NCBI RefSeq assembly: GCF_958298935.1
Contig: NC_084938.1
Coordinates: forward strand, 20,875,501-20,939,500
Direction: 5' to 3'
Length of the DNA stretch: 64,000 nucleotides
Source of the DNA: Phragmites australis
Taxonomy: Eukaryota > Streptophyta > Magnoliopsida > Poales > Poaceae
How positions within the stretch are numbered: the stretch's first letter is position 1; each line of letters starts with the position of its first letter. The notes beneath the pieces were generated by a model, which did not search any database, was not told the origin of the DNA, and saw only the letters and a list, made by a program, of their open reading frames with translations. A program made the translations under genes and the position numbers. Below, piece by piece: positions 33,000 to 44,579 of the stretch.

Positions 33000-35906
33000 C
33001 ATAGTCCACACGGGGAGCCCCTCGGGCACTCGACTTTAGATGATTTGCCATAAAACATAGCATCACGTGTTGGCCATGTTTCGCCCACACTCCCCGACAG
33101 AAGCAGTCCAAGGCTGCGTGGATCTCTGCCTGAGGAGCCACGAGCTGGATGTCCTCAACCACCTTGTCGGGGACCAGCTGCTCCAACTCATCGAGTTGGC
33201 GAAGCCCTGTGCGGTGTAGCAGTGCCAACTGGAACACCAAGGCCACTTGGACGCTCAAGTTAGCAAAGGCCTCTTTGGCGCTAGCTGCCAGCCCCGCTAC
33301 AACCCAGAGCCAACGGAGCGCCGGGTCTAGGACATCCGGGCCAGAGGGCAGTGGTAGGCCCTTGGCCCTGAGACCAGCCAGAGCCATCTTGATGGCATGG
33401 GCTGCTGCCATCGCTCACTGGCCAACACTTGGTGCTCAACACCCAACACTTCCTCTACTGCATCAGCTTCCACCTGCTCTTGCTGAGCTACGGCCACCGC
33501 ACGCCGGAGGTCCTGAGTTTTGCCTTCTGTTGCCTTGCGACTTGCATTGGCCTGGTCAATAGATGTCTCCATCACCTGGCAGGCCTCGGCAACCTCCCAT
33601 GTCGCCGCCTCTACCTAATGGTAGGCTTCAATAGCCTCTCGACCCGCAGCCTTAGCATGCAGAGGCTCGTCTCGTCGCTCCAATGCCCGCGTCGGGAGGC
33701 ACTTCGCGTCCAGGAGTACCTGCAGATGACCCTTCACAGCCTCTGCATGCTTCATGACCTCCTCCAAGGCATGACGAAGCACTGCCACTTTGTCATGAGC
33801 CATGTCATGGGAAACCACAAGGGCCCAGTGCTACGTACACTCTAGCGCCCTAGTCAAGAGCAATTGCTGCAAAGCACATCAAGAGAGAGATAAGGTAAGT
33901 AGTCCAAATTCTAGGACCAAGTAAGCCTCGGGCAACGACATACCTACCATGCCGCCGCCTCTAGACGCACCACCACTTCTTCCGGAGGCCTCCGAGCCAT
34001 AGATAGCTTGATCTTGCCACTCCTTAGGAAAGACAAAGCAGAGGCAAAGGCTCTCAATGCCTCTGGCTAAATATGAAGTCGTATGGAGTTAGGGCCTCGA
34101 AGCTTATGCCCCACTCTGAGAGTGCGGAGGTGGCCACTATGGAGGGTCCATCTCCCCCAGACCCGGCCATAAGAGCTAGGTCCTGGACCAAAGGGACATC
34201 CCAAGGTGGCGAAGTTGTGACCTCCAGAGTAGCCACCCCACTACCTTCGAAGGAGTCATTGTGTCCTCCAAGTGAGCCAGAACCCCCGGATCGGAGGCCA
34301 AGGATGGCTCCACTGTGATGATCCCTATACCTAGGAAATACTATGAAGTTAGGATCCTTAGGTGCAAGCACGACAAGAATAAAAGAGGGAAACCATAGCT
34401 CACCCCAGCTAGTAGGCACGACCTTAGGTGGCCTCATGTCATCTTCATCGTAGAAGGGGTCAGCAATTGCCCACGCCCTGTGAAGTTGTTAAGGGAGGCC
34501 TCATGAACCCCTCCATTCTGGCCGTGGCCAGCCGGATCCAGGAGGGCCAGGCCCTTTCCACGATGACCTCTACCGGGTGAGGCCTCATCTTCAGCTGCAT
34601 TGAATGTAGCCCTGATGCTCTTGGCAAGCCTCCGACGCTTCGTCCCATATGACTCTACCTCGGAAGACTTAGTCATCAAGCTGGCACGTGAAGTAGGAAC
34701 AAATACGGTGACTCGAGGCTTCCCGGTGACCCGAGGCTCCACAGGATCTGGCCACGCCGAAGCAGCTAGTCCAAGGCAGGAACAGATACAGTTGTGGCAC
34801 TCCCAGCTCCGTACCAGCTCCAGACGCTGGTCCGCTCTACCATGGAAGGCTGCCCAAGAATTTCTCCATGATCTCGTCTGCTTGATCCAACAAGAGACAA
34901 TTCTCTAAAAGGAAAATGCATCTCACATATGTGGATTTGAAGCTGGACAATAGAGAGGACTCACCAAAGCTGTTGGCGGGGCTAGAGTATGCGTTCGGCT
35001 CGCCTTCCTCACCTTCTTCGAATACATGATCCCAATCCACCCGAAGATGCTGGATGCATAGCATCGTGAACTCCTTTGTGAGATCATGCATGCTCATTCT
35101 ACGGGCCACCCTCTGAAGGACCACAACCCTTGAAGCCAGCTGAGCCCTGGAGACATCCGCCACTAGGGTCTGGATGTAATGGAGTCCTAGATTGGTGGAA
35201 CCGAGGGGGGACCCCAAGCCTACGTTGTAGTAAAGCCACCCCTTAGTCCACCAGGTGTACCACCAGTCATTGATGGCCTTCATCAAGAACACCTCCTTGT
35301 ACTCCTACTGGAGCTGGAAATTCGCGCTACCGAAGCTGAGGGCCTTTATCTCTCTGTCCTCCATTCGAGTCTTTGGCTGGCAGCTAGCCTCGTGGATGGT
35401 GACGAAAAGCTTCGCTCACCCCTCACAGCTCTCTACCTGCATGGCCCACTCGAAGATGACCGGACAGGCGATAGCGTTGGCCGAGAATTAGGGGAACTCC
35501 ACGTAAAAAAGACCCATTCGATGAGCAACATGGTGGGAAAGCCAAGGCCTGTGTCAAAAAAGGCATCAAAAACCACAGTCTCATGACCCTACGGCACCAG
35601 GACCACTTCCCCTCATGGGGCCCGAGTGATGGATCTTTAGAAGATTTTCCCCTCCTCAACCATCCAGTCAAGCTCAACCTTGTCGACGGTGGACGCCCCC
35701 AATGTGCTAATCTACTAGGGGTACTTCTTACTGACGCGTTGGAGTTCCAAGCCCGATAGCAGCCCGAGCAGTGGCAGAGGGACCAATGTTGTCATGGCCC
35801 CCGTTGGCATGACCACATCAACGGCCCCACCCGACTCCGACATGCTCCAATAGGTAGTGGTGGAGGTCGTTCCCGGGTGATGGGAGGCGGTGGCCGATGT
35901 TGGCAA
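33000..35906 (-). pseudogene. Antisense ORF of the non-autonomous gypsy element
   Basis: Minus-strand pieces in order: an N-terminal part (35906-35423; FEWAMQVES-like phrase near 35430), a central part 35292-34837 (INDWWYTWWTKGWLYYNV, GLHYIQTLVADVSRAQLASR), a basic part 34742-34437, and an Ala/Glu-rich coiled coil down to 32986 (VAEACQVMETSIDQANASRK). Stops and frameshifts are frequent. One clean GT...AG intron of 60 bp is visible at 34964-34905, and others are likely near 34420-34320 and 33950-33870. The layout matches spliced antisense ORFs of Tat gypsy elements. Function unknown. Confidence 0.65.
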
Positions 35907-36406
35907 CGTGGCAGCAAGGTCCCCTAATGTTGCATGGCCCCCACTAGGGAACCGTCTCTACCTCGAGCATCAGATTGGGCCATGAGTATTCCTGGGAGGT
36001 GGCGAGGAGCACTCGTTGGCGATGAAATATGGGAGCACAGTGGCTGACGTGCACACTAAGGCAAAAGATAAATGGTAACAAAAGTGCTAGATAAGGCCGC
36101 CACTTAGCCAGGGCCCCCGCCTTACAAAGCTAACAAGGAGTTATTGCTTCCTTAGGGTGCTAACGCACGCCCCGCCCCTTCATCTATGATCATGTTTTGA
36201 TAGCACCACTAACTGTAGGTTGCATTTAATGCCCTCTCTTGCAAGTGACATTGGGCATTCGGCTCGACCGTTGGATCTACACTTAAAACAACTCAAATAA
36301 TCGGAGGATTGTGGGCCTTGTTGTAACAAAACCAAGAAGCGCTCGAGGCCATGCTTCGAAGATTGCGAGGATGGCCACTCCACTGGCCATCCACTCAAGG
36401 GGTTGC

Positions 36407-37057
36407 TATTGGAGGGATCGCCATCAAGGACCCCTGACACCCCATATCTCCGCTAGCCTAGTCTGGAGACCATCAGGCTCAGAACCCCTTCAGAACCCAT
36501 GGGCTCTGGAGCAACCACGAAGACCCAAGCCTCCGGAGCCCCCAGACCCTCAGAGGCTTAAGAAGGGGCAGAGCGCCCCAAGTACGATTAGTGGGATAGG
36601 CCCACTGACCACGTGGTTGGCCATGACATGACTGATAATTAATACCGGTACAGTGGTGGCCGCCCTGACACGATGGTTCTAGTGGTTTCCACCATGACAT
36701 GATGGTGCTAGTGGTGACCACCCTGGCACGCCATGCAAGTGGTGGCCGCCCTGACGCCCGGTGCAAGTGGTGGCTGCCTCAACACGCTAGACAAGATCGG
36801 TGTCGTCGTCTAGCAATCGACCAAATGCTCTGGCCACTTGCCGCCACAGTGTCCACCATTGTTAGGGGAGGTCATTAGGGTGTCTGATATTTTGATCAGT
36901 GCATGGGTTATATTTTAGTTAATTATCTCTAGGTCTAGGTGGTATAGTGGCAACTTATATAACGACCCCCGTAGGGTAGGCTTGCATACTTACACTCTGA
37001 AAAGCAATATAAATATAGACCACGGGCACACGGTGCCAAGGACAGATTTGATGATCA
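36407..37057 (+). repeat. 3' LTR of the aORF-only gypsy element
   Basis: Homologous to 31778-32484 in order, but starting TATTGG, so the terminal TG has mutated. A purine-rich stretch (ctcaaggggttgc) precedes it. Length is about 50 bp shorter because it has two fewer 28-bp units. Confidence 0.75.
36652..36791 (+). repeat. Five tandem 28-29-bp units in the 3' LTR
   Basis: Units start at 36652, 36681, 36710, 36738 and 36766. They are more diverged from each other than the 5' LTR units. Confidence 0.9.
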
Positions 37058-39232
37058 CTCTAGATGCTCCTGTCCTCGCTACTTCTTCCCTATGTTTCAG
37101 CCACTCCAGGGAGTTGGTTTTTGTCACACCTTGTTCGTGGAAGATATATTTTGTTTCACCAACACATTCAGGCTAAGCCATGTCACCAAACAAATGGCAG
37201 CGACTCCAATAAAAATTTGTCTCTTAAGCCCCTTCCCTAACCCATTTAGCCAAGATCCAAACAAATTGGATACACTACTAGGGGGGTGAAGGCCAAAAGT
37301 GACTTGAATTATTCTCCAAATGAACTTAGCAAAATTGGAATTGAAGAAAAGATATTGAGTTATCTCATTACAGTTGCGAAAACAATATTTTTTATTCCCT
37401 TGCTAATTTCTTTTCACTAAGTTATCTTTAGTTAAGATGGCTCCTTTTTAAGTACCATATGAAGATCTTGATCTTTAAAGGAAGTTTTAGTTTCCATAAG
37501 AAACGTTTATTAGCTGTGATGTTACCATTAAGCATTGCCCTATACATTGCGTTCACTGAGAACTGACCACTTTGGGTTAACAACAAAATGAGCCCATCAG
37601 ATTCATCATTTTACTCAATATCTTTGATATTTGCCACCAGGTCTTGTCAAGCCTCAAGCTTATTTCTCGCCAGTGTTCTAAGGAAAGAAATATTAGGAGG
37701 ATCATAACTGAGGACTTCAGCTATAGTTGCTTGCTTCCTATATGCAAAGTTATATAATACTGGATATTGCTCGCTTAAAGTGATTTTGCCTTACCATTTG
37801 TCTTCCCAGAATCTTATTTGAGTGCCGCTATGTAATCTGAATTTCCCATAACTTAGGAACTGATCCTTAATACTCAATAATTCCTACCAGAATTGTGAAT
37901 CAGTAGGTCTCCTTTCCACTTGAGCTATTATTTTATTACCCAAACATTGCTTCCTAATTAATTATTGCCATATTCCATCCTCATTGATTAGTTTGAATAG
38001 CCATTTACCAAGTAGTCTTTTATTCTGGATGTCAAGATCTTGTATACCCAAACCACCCTGATCTTTTGGTCTACATAGTACGCTCCATTTAGCTAATCTA
38101 TATATTTTTTTTATGATCATCACCTTGCCAGAAAAATCTAAATCGGTAATATTCTAACTTTTTAAGGACACCTCTTAGTACCTCAAAGAAGGAGAACATA
38201 AACATCGCCATACTACTTAGGACTAAATTAATGAGTACTAGTCTCCCCTGTACTATAAGTGTTTACCTTTCAAACTACTTAATTTATTTTCAAATCTATC
38301 CTTTATCATCTTCTAGTCCTTATCGCTAATCCTCCTATGATGCATCGGGATTCCCAATTATCTAAAAGGATAGTCCCCCGTATCACACCCAAAAAGTCGA
38401 GTGTATTGTTCTGCATAGTCTTTTACCTCTCCATAGTAGAATAATTCATTTTTATGAAAATTAATCTTTAGACTAGACAATTGCTCAAATGCACATAATA
38501 AGAGCTTCATATTTTTAGCCTGTTCAAGATCACGTTCCATAAAAAGTATTGTATCATCTGCATATTGTAAAATTGAAAGACCATTATCAATGAGATGAGG
38601 AATTACCCCATAGTTTGTCCATCATCCTTCACTCTAGCTATCAAAATAACTAACATACTCAGTGCTATATTGAACAAAATCAGGGATAAAAGATCTTCTT
38701 GTGTTAGTCCTTTTTTTATTTGAAAGAAGCATCAAACTTCATCATTCATCTTAACTCCTACACTCTCTCTGGTTACAAACCGTTCTATCCATGAGCTCCA
38801 TTGCTCAGAAAAACCTTTCATTCGCAAAGTTTGTTGTAAAAAAGATCATTTAACCTTGTTATAAACCTTTTAAAAATCAAGTTTAAGGATGATCCCATTG
38901 AGCTTTTTTCTCTGCATTTCGTGGAGAATAACCACACCTTCCATTATATTTCTTCCTGGCATAAAAGAAGTTTGTGATGATCTAACAACATTATGTGTGG
39001 CCTTGTGAGCCTATTGACACCCACATTTGTAAAGATCTTAAAATTCATAATAAAAAGATAGATAGGTCTAAACTATTGAATTTGCAAAGCGTCTTTTTTT
39101 ATTGGTAACAATGTGATGATTCCAAATTGAGGCTTAGAATTAAGGAGGATTTTGGAAAGTGATTTTTGTAATTTGTTTTCAGGTTGTGTGATTCGCGTTG
39201 TCCAAGCTGATGTATTGAAACCTCTTGACCTC
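37058..39232 (-). mobile_element. L1 LINE ORF2 fragment (reverse transcriptase to zinc-binding end)
   Basis: From 39230 leftwards the minus strand shows GRNIMEGVVILHEMQRKKLN, the RT active-site box YADDTILFMERDLEQAK (near 38560), FEQLSSLKINFHKNELF, and at the distal end FAKFIWRIIQVTFGLHPPSS and NLFGSWLNGLGKGLKRQI. Many stops are present; the YADD box itself is unchanged. Its distal end near 37100-37180 parallels the start of the L1 piece at 31777, so the two pieces may come from separate copies rather than one element split by gypsy. Confidence 0.8.
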
Positions 39233-39235
39233 TTA

Positions 39236-39821
39236 GGGTGTGTTTAGATGCAGACCAAAATGTGCCAAGCCAATTTTTAGCCTTGTCCGCCGATTTTGGC
39301 TGTCATTTGGTTGGATGCCAAATTTTGGCTAGCCCAAGAAAATTTTGGACAGCCCACGCACAGTAATCAACGAACCTGGCAAATTTTCAGGCGGCCGATT
39401 CGCTTGCCTGTGAATTGGCTTGGCCAGACGGGCAGCTGTGCTGACGTGTCAACTATTGATTGATACATTGTTTTTGGATTATCAAGTTTGTAACCACAAT
39501 ATTTGCTAAACTGTACATTTGATTACAAATCGGTTTGAAGTATATTTCTTACAATTAAATCTACAAATTAAGACACATCTTGAATATATTTTGAAGCTAA
39601 AAAGAATTAGTTACATATAAATCCTATATGTCATACTCATAACTTTCAAAATTTTTAGCATACCTTCAATCCAAACACCCATTTTTAACTCAATTTTGGC
39701 ATTACCTTAACATTAGTTTGGTTACTAACCAAATATTTTTTTACTAAATTTTGGCATTAATCAGACTTTAGTCATGACCAATATTTAGTCAGGCTTTTTA
39801 GGTATGCAACCAAACACACTC
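39236..39821. mobile_element. Tourist-like MITE, 586 bp
   Basis: Ends gggtgtgtttagatgca (left) and gagtgtgtttggttgca (right, read inward). Identical TTA flanks at 39233-39235 and 39822-39824 are the target duplication. It is non-coding. It landed next to the proximal end of the L1 fragment. Confidence 0.82.
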
Positions 39822-39824
39822 TTA

Positions 39825-41160
39825 ATATATATCCTATAGTTTTCTTATGTATCTAGGAAAAAGAGAAGAAAGCGGTTTCTATGATAACTTTGCTATTTCT
39901 TATACAGTAGCTACTCCAAATATTCCGAGGCATAACAGCTAGATTGGAATATGCTTGTAAGGACTCCTGGACGAGCCCATATAATTAACTATGCGGATGT
40001 GTAATTTTAGGTTGCAAACACAATTTTTTAGCCAAATGTTGGTGATCCATTCCAATAGGCTTAGCTACACTGTTAACTAGCGCAAATATTGTTGCCCAAA
40101 TCATCATCACCGCATGGTTAGCAGTGCTTGCAATCATTGCGAACTTCCATGTGATGTTTGTCTAGTCGTGGCACTAACTTTGCCCAGAAGCTACAGCATC
40201 CCATGACAATCTTTTCACTGTGAGCAAGTGGCCAAGCAGCATCACCTCCCTGCATGCACACACATGGCAACTTGGGGCTTGAGTCAGTTAAATTGTAGGG
40301 GCACTGGTCCGAGAAGGCCCTCTTTCTGACATAGAATTATCAAGAATCGATATAGTAATGTAGATTTCATATAAAAAAATGATAGCATTATAGAAAGACT
40401 GAAGAGTGACTGTTCACTTGGTCAGTGCCCCAGCTAATTCAGTTTATTAATTGATGGCCAAAATCACGAGGAGATATGATCGTAGATCGATCAGACCAGG
40501 AGTTATTATCCCTCATTAGTCGTTATTAGCCTTGTCGGTACGAATGGCACGTGCTGGGTGTTAATATCGAGTGATCTGAATGAAAACAACATCTGTGGTC
40601 AGTCTAAAAGAGAGTTTATGCACCTCAGTTTCTCTTGGACCTTCATTTAATGAGTGGATGACACTTCTTTTTTCTGCACTTATTTTTTCTGCTCCTCAAT
40701 TCATTCAGATGGCTGATTTTTTGTCAGATAATACAAGTGCTCAAGTTGCTATTGCAACGTGTTTCAATTAAAAGGAAAGCAATAATGCAAATAAGTTGGT
40801 GGGACAATACCTGTGACCCATTCAAGCATTGCTGGAGCTGGAGCATGTGATTTTGCGCAAGATGCTTTTGCAGGAACTGGAGCGAGGCCGATGTTGATCT
40901 CTCATTCTCTGCACATTTCGGGATCAAGTTTCAGGCAAGCGCTTGCGAGCAATGTGGAAATTGCATGCACCACCAGTTTCAGAAATTATCTTCTGCAAGA
41001 CGCAGTCATGGTATGTTATTCTAATGGCACCTGTTACGGTACACCTTTGACCTCTTAAGAGGTAAGAGATTAAAAAGATCTGAGTCTTTGATTTTTATAA
41101 AAAAACAATTAAAGATATTAGAGAAAAAAAAACCCGGCTACATCCGGTTACGAATGGCGG
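39825..41160. other. Intergenic DNA
   Basis: No recognisable gene or element boundary. Several short open frames (for example 40813-41058) lack motifs. Confidence 0.4.
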
Positions 41161-41179
41161 TCGAAGGCCTTGCTCCGGC

Positions 41180-41850
41180 CAGCGTGAAACTGTAGTGCGC
41201 TTTGGCGCTTCACGGCCATCACGATGCCGTCCTAGAGGACTGCCTGTACGTGCTTCTGGACACGCCCTTCCTGAGCACCTCCACCGAGGCCTTGAGGAGG
41301 TTCTCTAGCCGCAGCTCCTCGTCGCCCGCGAAGCAGATCAGCGCACCGTTCTTCTGGCACCTCCACCGAGGCCTTGAGGAGGCTCTCTAGCCACAACTCC
41401 TCGCCGCCCTCGAAGCAGACCAACGCACCGCTCTTCTGCCACTTCTCATCCCTGTTCATCTCCTCGGCGAGCTTGTTCCCCGACACGTTAAAGCTCCTGA
41501 GCATCGGAACGCACAGCGCCACCAAGCCTCCATGGAAGCTGTTCTGTTCTGCTCTAAGAGTGATAGGGAGCTGTTCCTGACGGCGAGCACCCTGATCTGG
41601 CTGAGCCGAAGGAGAGGAGCCACGGCGTCGACCAGCGAAGCTTTGTCCAGGAAGCCCACCACCCAGTCCCTGTAGCACGGGTCCCGAACCTGTGCCGGAG
41701 CACGGGTTGGGGCCGACCCAGGTCTCTAGTCGGTGGTATTTGAGTTGTAGGCCTTGAAGGAGAGGAGCAAGGGAAGGTCCTGGTGGCCGCCATTTGGCAA
41801 CTTCTCCATGAACAGATGGAAGGAGAAGACAAGGGCAGAAACAAAATTTT
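41180..41850 (-). pseudogene. LRR receptor-like kinase fragment, broken
   Basis: Minus-strand reading shows consecutive parts of a plant LRR receptor kinase: a signal-peptide-like start (ALVFSFHLF), an LRR N-terminal cap (DLPLLLSFKAYNSNTTD, then a Cys pair), leucine-rich segments (FLDKASLVDAVAPLLRLSQI, MLRSFNVSGNKLAEEM), then the juxtamembrane phrase GALVCFEGGEELWLESLLKA and the kinase start with the ATP-site lysine (DGIVMAVKR). The membrane segment and the rest of the kinase are missing. Stops, frameshifts and an 82-bp tandem duplication (41275-41438) break it. GC-rich coding DNA stands out against AT-rich flanks, as expected for a transposed or captured gene piece. No terminal repeats of a Pack-MULE were found. 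Confidence 0.75.
41275..41438. repeat. 82-bp tandem duplication inside the kinase fragment
   Basis: The phrase gcacctccaccgaggccttg recurs after 82 bp (41275 and 41357). Because 82 is not a multiple of three, the duplication itself shifts the frame. Confidence 0.9.
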
Positions 41851-42505
41851 CCCTTATAGAAAAGGGTGACCTGTTACCTTTAAGAGGGTAATAGATCATT
41901 TTTTTAATACTGACCATCACGATCTAACAAGATAAATGAATCGTAAAATTTGAGATGAACTGTAAAATTTGTTTTGTACTATTTTTATTCTTAAATAGAT
42001 GTCATTTTAATAATTTGATTTTATTTTTAAATAGATGCCATTTTAGGTTTTTAAGATGGTATTTGGAAAGTAGAATTTTAATTTAATGAGTGTGATAAAT
42101 TAGTGGCTTATGTGTCGTTGATTGAATGATAAAAAAATTAAGAGGAGTAAATATGTTATGTATGAAAGAATTTATTGTAATCTTATTCTGTGTGTCAAAA
42201 GCTAAAATGTTATGTAAAAGAGACTAGAAATAGTAGTTGGTTTGTGAAATCTTGTGCTTCTTTTTGTGGTCTTGTTATTCTTATACATGAGAGTATGCAT
42301 GAACTGTGCGTGGCAGTCAAAGAGATGTAATGATCAAACATCACCCTGTCACGATTAAGGTAACGATCGTTTTCTGTGCTGTAATCAAACAGTTCTGTCT
42401 ACATAGCATGCCGACACATTCCTCCCTTCCACCCCTAAACGCATCGATCATGGTCTTATTTCATTTGCCTTTTTGTCCCCTAATCTACTGTGCATAGTAC
42501 TTATT
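41851..42505. other. AT-rich intergenic DNA
   Basis: A short direct repeat (ttaaatagatg(t/c)cattttaa near 41993 and 42037). The block gacct...aagaggtaa near 41050 recurs loosely at 41870, flanking the kinase fragment in direct orientation. Nothing else seen. Confidence 0.4.
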
Positions 42506-44545
42506 TGAAAATTGAGGAATCAAGTTGAGACGTGTCTTAGTTTATCTGCTGTAATGAGTGATGGACCTATTTGTTGATTTGGTTTGTTATTTTGCTTGGA
42601 TTTATGTTTATGGCTAACCAAAATTGGAGTAGAGTTCTTGTCTCGGATGCAGGTAATTTTCATTCACCGGATAGTCTGGCGTGAGGGTCTTTTAACTTCG
42701 CTGGATAGTTTGGTGTTTGTATGAGCGCGGGAACACTTTTGACTTTGAGGCAAAAATAAAGTTGAGCACCGGATGGTTCGGTGTTTGGGTCAGAGAGCGC
42801 CAGACTAACTGCTGCAGAAGTAAATTTTTTGGGTCGGAATTAGAAGAATATACCGAATGATCCGGTGTTGGCAATGGGTGCACACCAGACTAATATATTC
42901 AGAGAGGTTGAAAACTGAGTTCCAGTGGAGATGTATTTACCGGATGGTTCGGTAATGAGCATGGTTGAACCCCAGAGGATTTACTGGAGCATATTTTTCA
43001 GAGAGCAGTTTTTCCAGGGCAGAGAAGAAGTTGAAGGCGTTGGATGGTCTGACGCTGGTAGTGTGAGCACCGGATAAGGTCGTCGGACTAATTTTTCCAA
43101 AGAGGAATGCAAAACGGGCTCTAATGGAATTGTACTAACCGGATGGTCCAGTGTTGCACTGGTGTGAACGCCGAGCCATCCAGTGTTCACATTTTTGTTA
43201 TGTCTAATCTTTTTCAACTTGATTTTGATTTGGACTAACATGTCTGAAGTTATATGGTTCTGGAGATGCATGTTTGCTTGTTTCATGGTGTGCAGGTGAT
43301 AGATGTAACTTGGCGACAGATGGTGGGGTGATCAGGGCTAAGCGAGAGGCTTAGTGCCAGACGATCAAGGAGGTCAGGCGGAGTCAAAGGGTGATCCTAG
43401 TTATACACGTGGAAGTCAAGCAAAGCATGAGGTGAAGGATGAAGATGATAAAGTTAAGCGAAGGTGATGCTGGTGTAAGTGATAAGACGGTCTCAGGGAT
43501 CGGGAGTGGGAGAGACTTGTTGGCTGTCAAGATCGTAAGACGGAGGACGTGCGTCAATATCAGAAGACTTGCTTGAGGTCAAAGCAAGCAGCTGTGAGTC
43601 ACGCTTTGAGAAGCGTGCGAGTCGTTTTTCCGGATTGGCCACAAAAACGTGGGCAGATGGAGTGCACGTGGCATCATCGCGAAGCTTGCGTCTAGGTGAA
43701 GCTAAGTCATGAAGGCACCATAGTCGTCCGATGGATGGAGGAGAAAATGAACCAAAATATTCTCGATGGTAGGTAGGAGTGTACTACTAGAGTGGAGTAT
43801 TTTGGGAACAATAAAAAAAACTTGAGGGTCAAGTTTCCTAGGCTATAAGTAGAGGGGTTTGGATGGTTGGGAAATGGCCTCTTTTGAGCCATCCATATGA
43901 GAGTTTTGTGTTAGGGTTTTAGATGACAGGGAGAGGAGTGGTTAGCCTTTGTAATAGGTGAGAGTTTTGAGAGATAAATATTTGTAATCAGCCTAAAATA
44001 GGGCTGACCTCTTTGAATAATAAAGTTTAAGTTTTTGCATATACTTGAATTCTCCCCCTTTTAGTTTCCTTTTATTGGTTCCCTTGCAGTTTGCAAGTTC
44101 TTGGTGTTTTTGTTATTGATTTTCATTTTTCTTTTTGAGTTGAAATTTCAACACCTTGGGAAGTTGATTTGCTTGATGCTTGAGGCATAGAATTCACATA
44201 CACATGCATATGTAATGGAGTCTTGAATTCCCTTGCCTCTAAACTATCATTTTGGAGAGTTTACTTGCCCGGTGATCTTGTCTCTGTTTCGGTCATCTTC
44301 AAAGTTATGAGCTTTTGGGCGCAAAGATACATGGAATGATTTTGAGTAGAACCTATAGTTCATATTCCATCCGTGGAGTCATATTGCCTTGAAACTTTTT
44401 ATCTTCCTTTGTCTCTCTGAGTATTTTGCTTCCGCTCAAACTTTAAGGTGCATTGGGTGATTAAAAATAGGAGAATGCCATCTATTTTGCAAGAAATTGT
44501 TGAGGCACCTATTCACCCCCTCTAGTCGCCACTTTCAGTCCTACA
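42506..44545 (+). repeat. 5' LTR of the plus-strand Sirevirus (2040 bp)
   Basis: Begins TGAAAATTGAGGAATCAAG and ends CACCCCCTCTAGTCGCC...TCCTACA. Between 42660 and 43200 the word ccggatggt(t/c)cggt and relatives recur many times. Start is inferred by alignment with 51922 and 62324. Confidence 0.75.
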
Positions 44546-44547
44546 AT

Positions 44548-44560
44548 TGGTATCAGAGGC
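44548..44560 (+). other. Primer-binding site, initiator Met tRNA
   Basis: TGGTATCAGAGGC two bases after the LTR; the usual plant copia site is TGGTATCAGAGC. Confidence 0.85.
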
Positions 44561-44579
44561 GGTTTGATCACTTATTGAC

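Larger units (their letters stand above)
31778..37057 (+). mobile_element. Non-autonomous gypsy element carrying only an antisense ORF
   Basis: Two related LTRs (about 31778-32484 and 36407-37057) flank a 3.9-kb interior with no gag, protease, RT or integrase. The interior's only coding content is a broken antisense ORF like that of Tat elements. Flanks are cattc (31773-31777) and, near the right end, cactc (37056-37060), so the right border may be a few bases earlier. The LTRs have many differences, so the insertion is old. A piece of Sirevirus LTR (32485-32880) lies just inside the 5' LTR. Confidence 0.65.

Noticed and set aside
44548..44560. tRNA-like words near primer sites
   Set aside because: Only the short primer complement is present; no cloverleaf or full tRNA gene is visible anywhere in the window.
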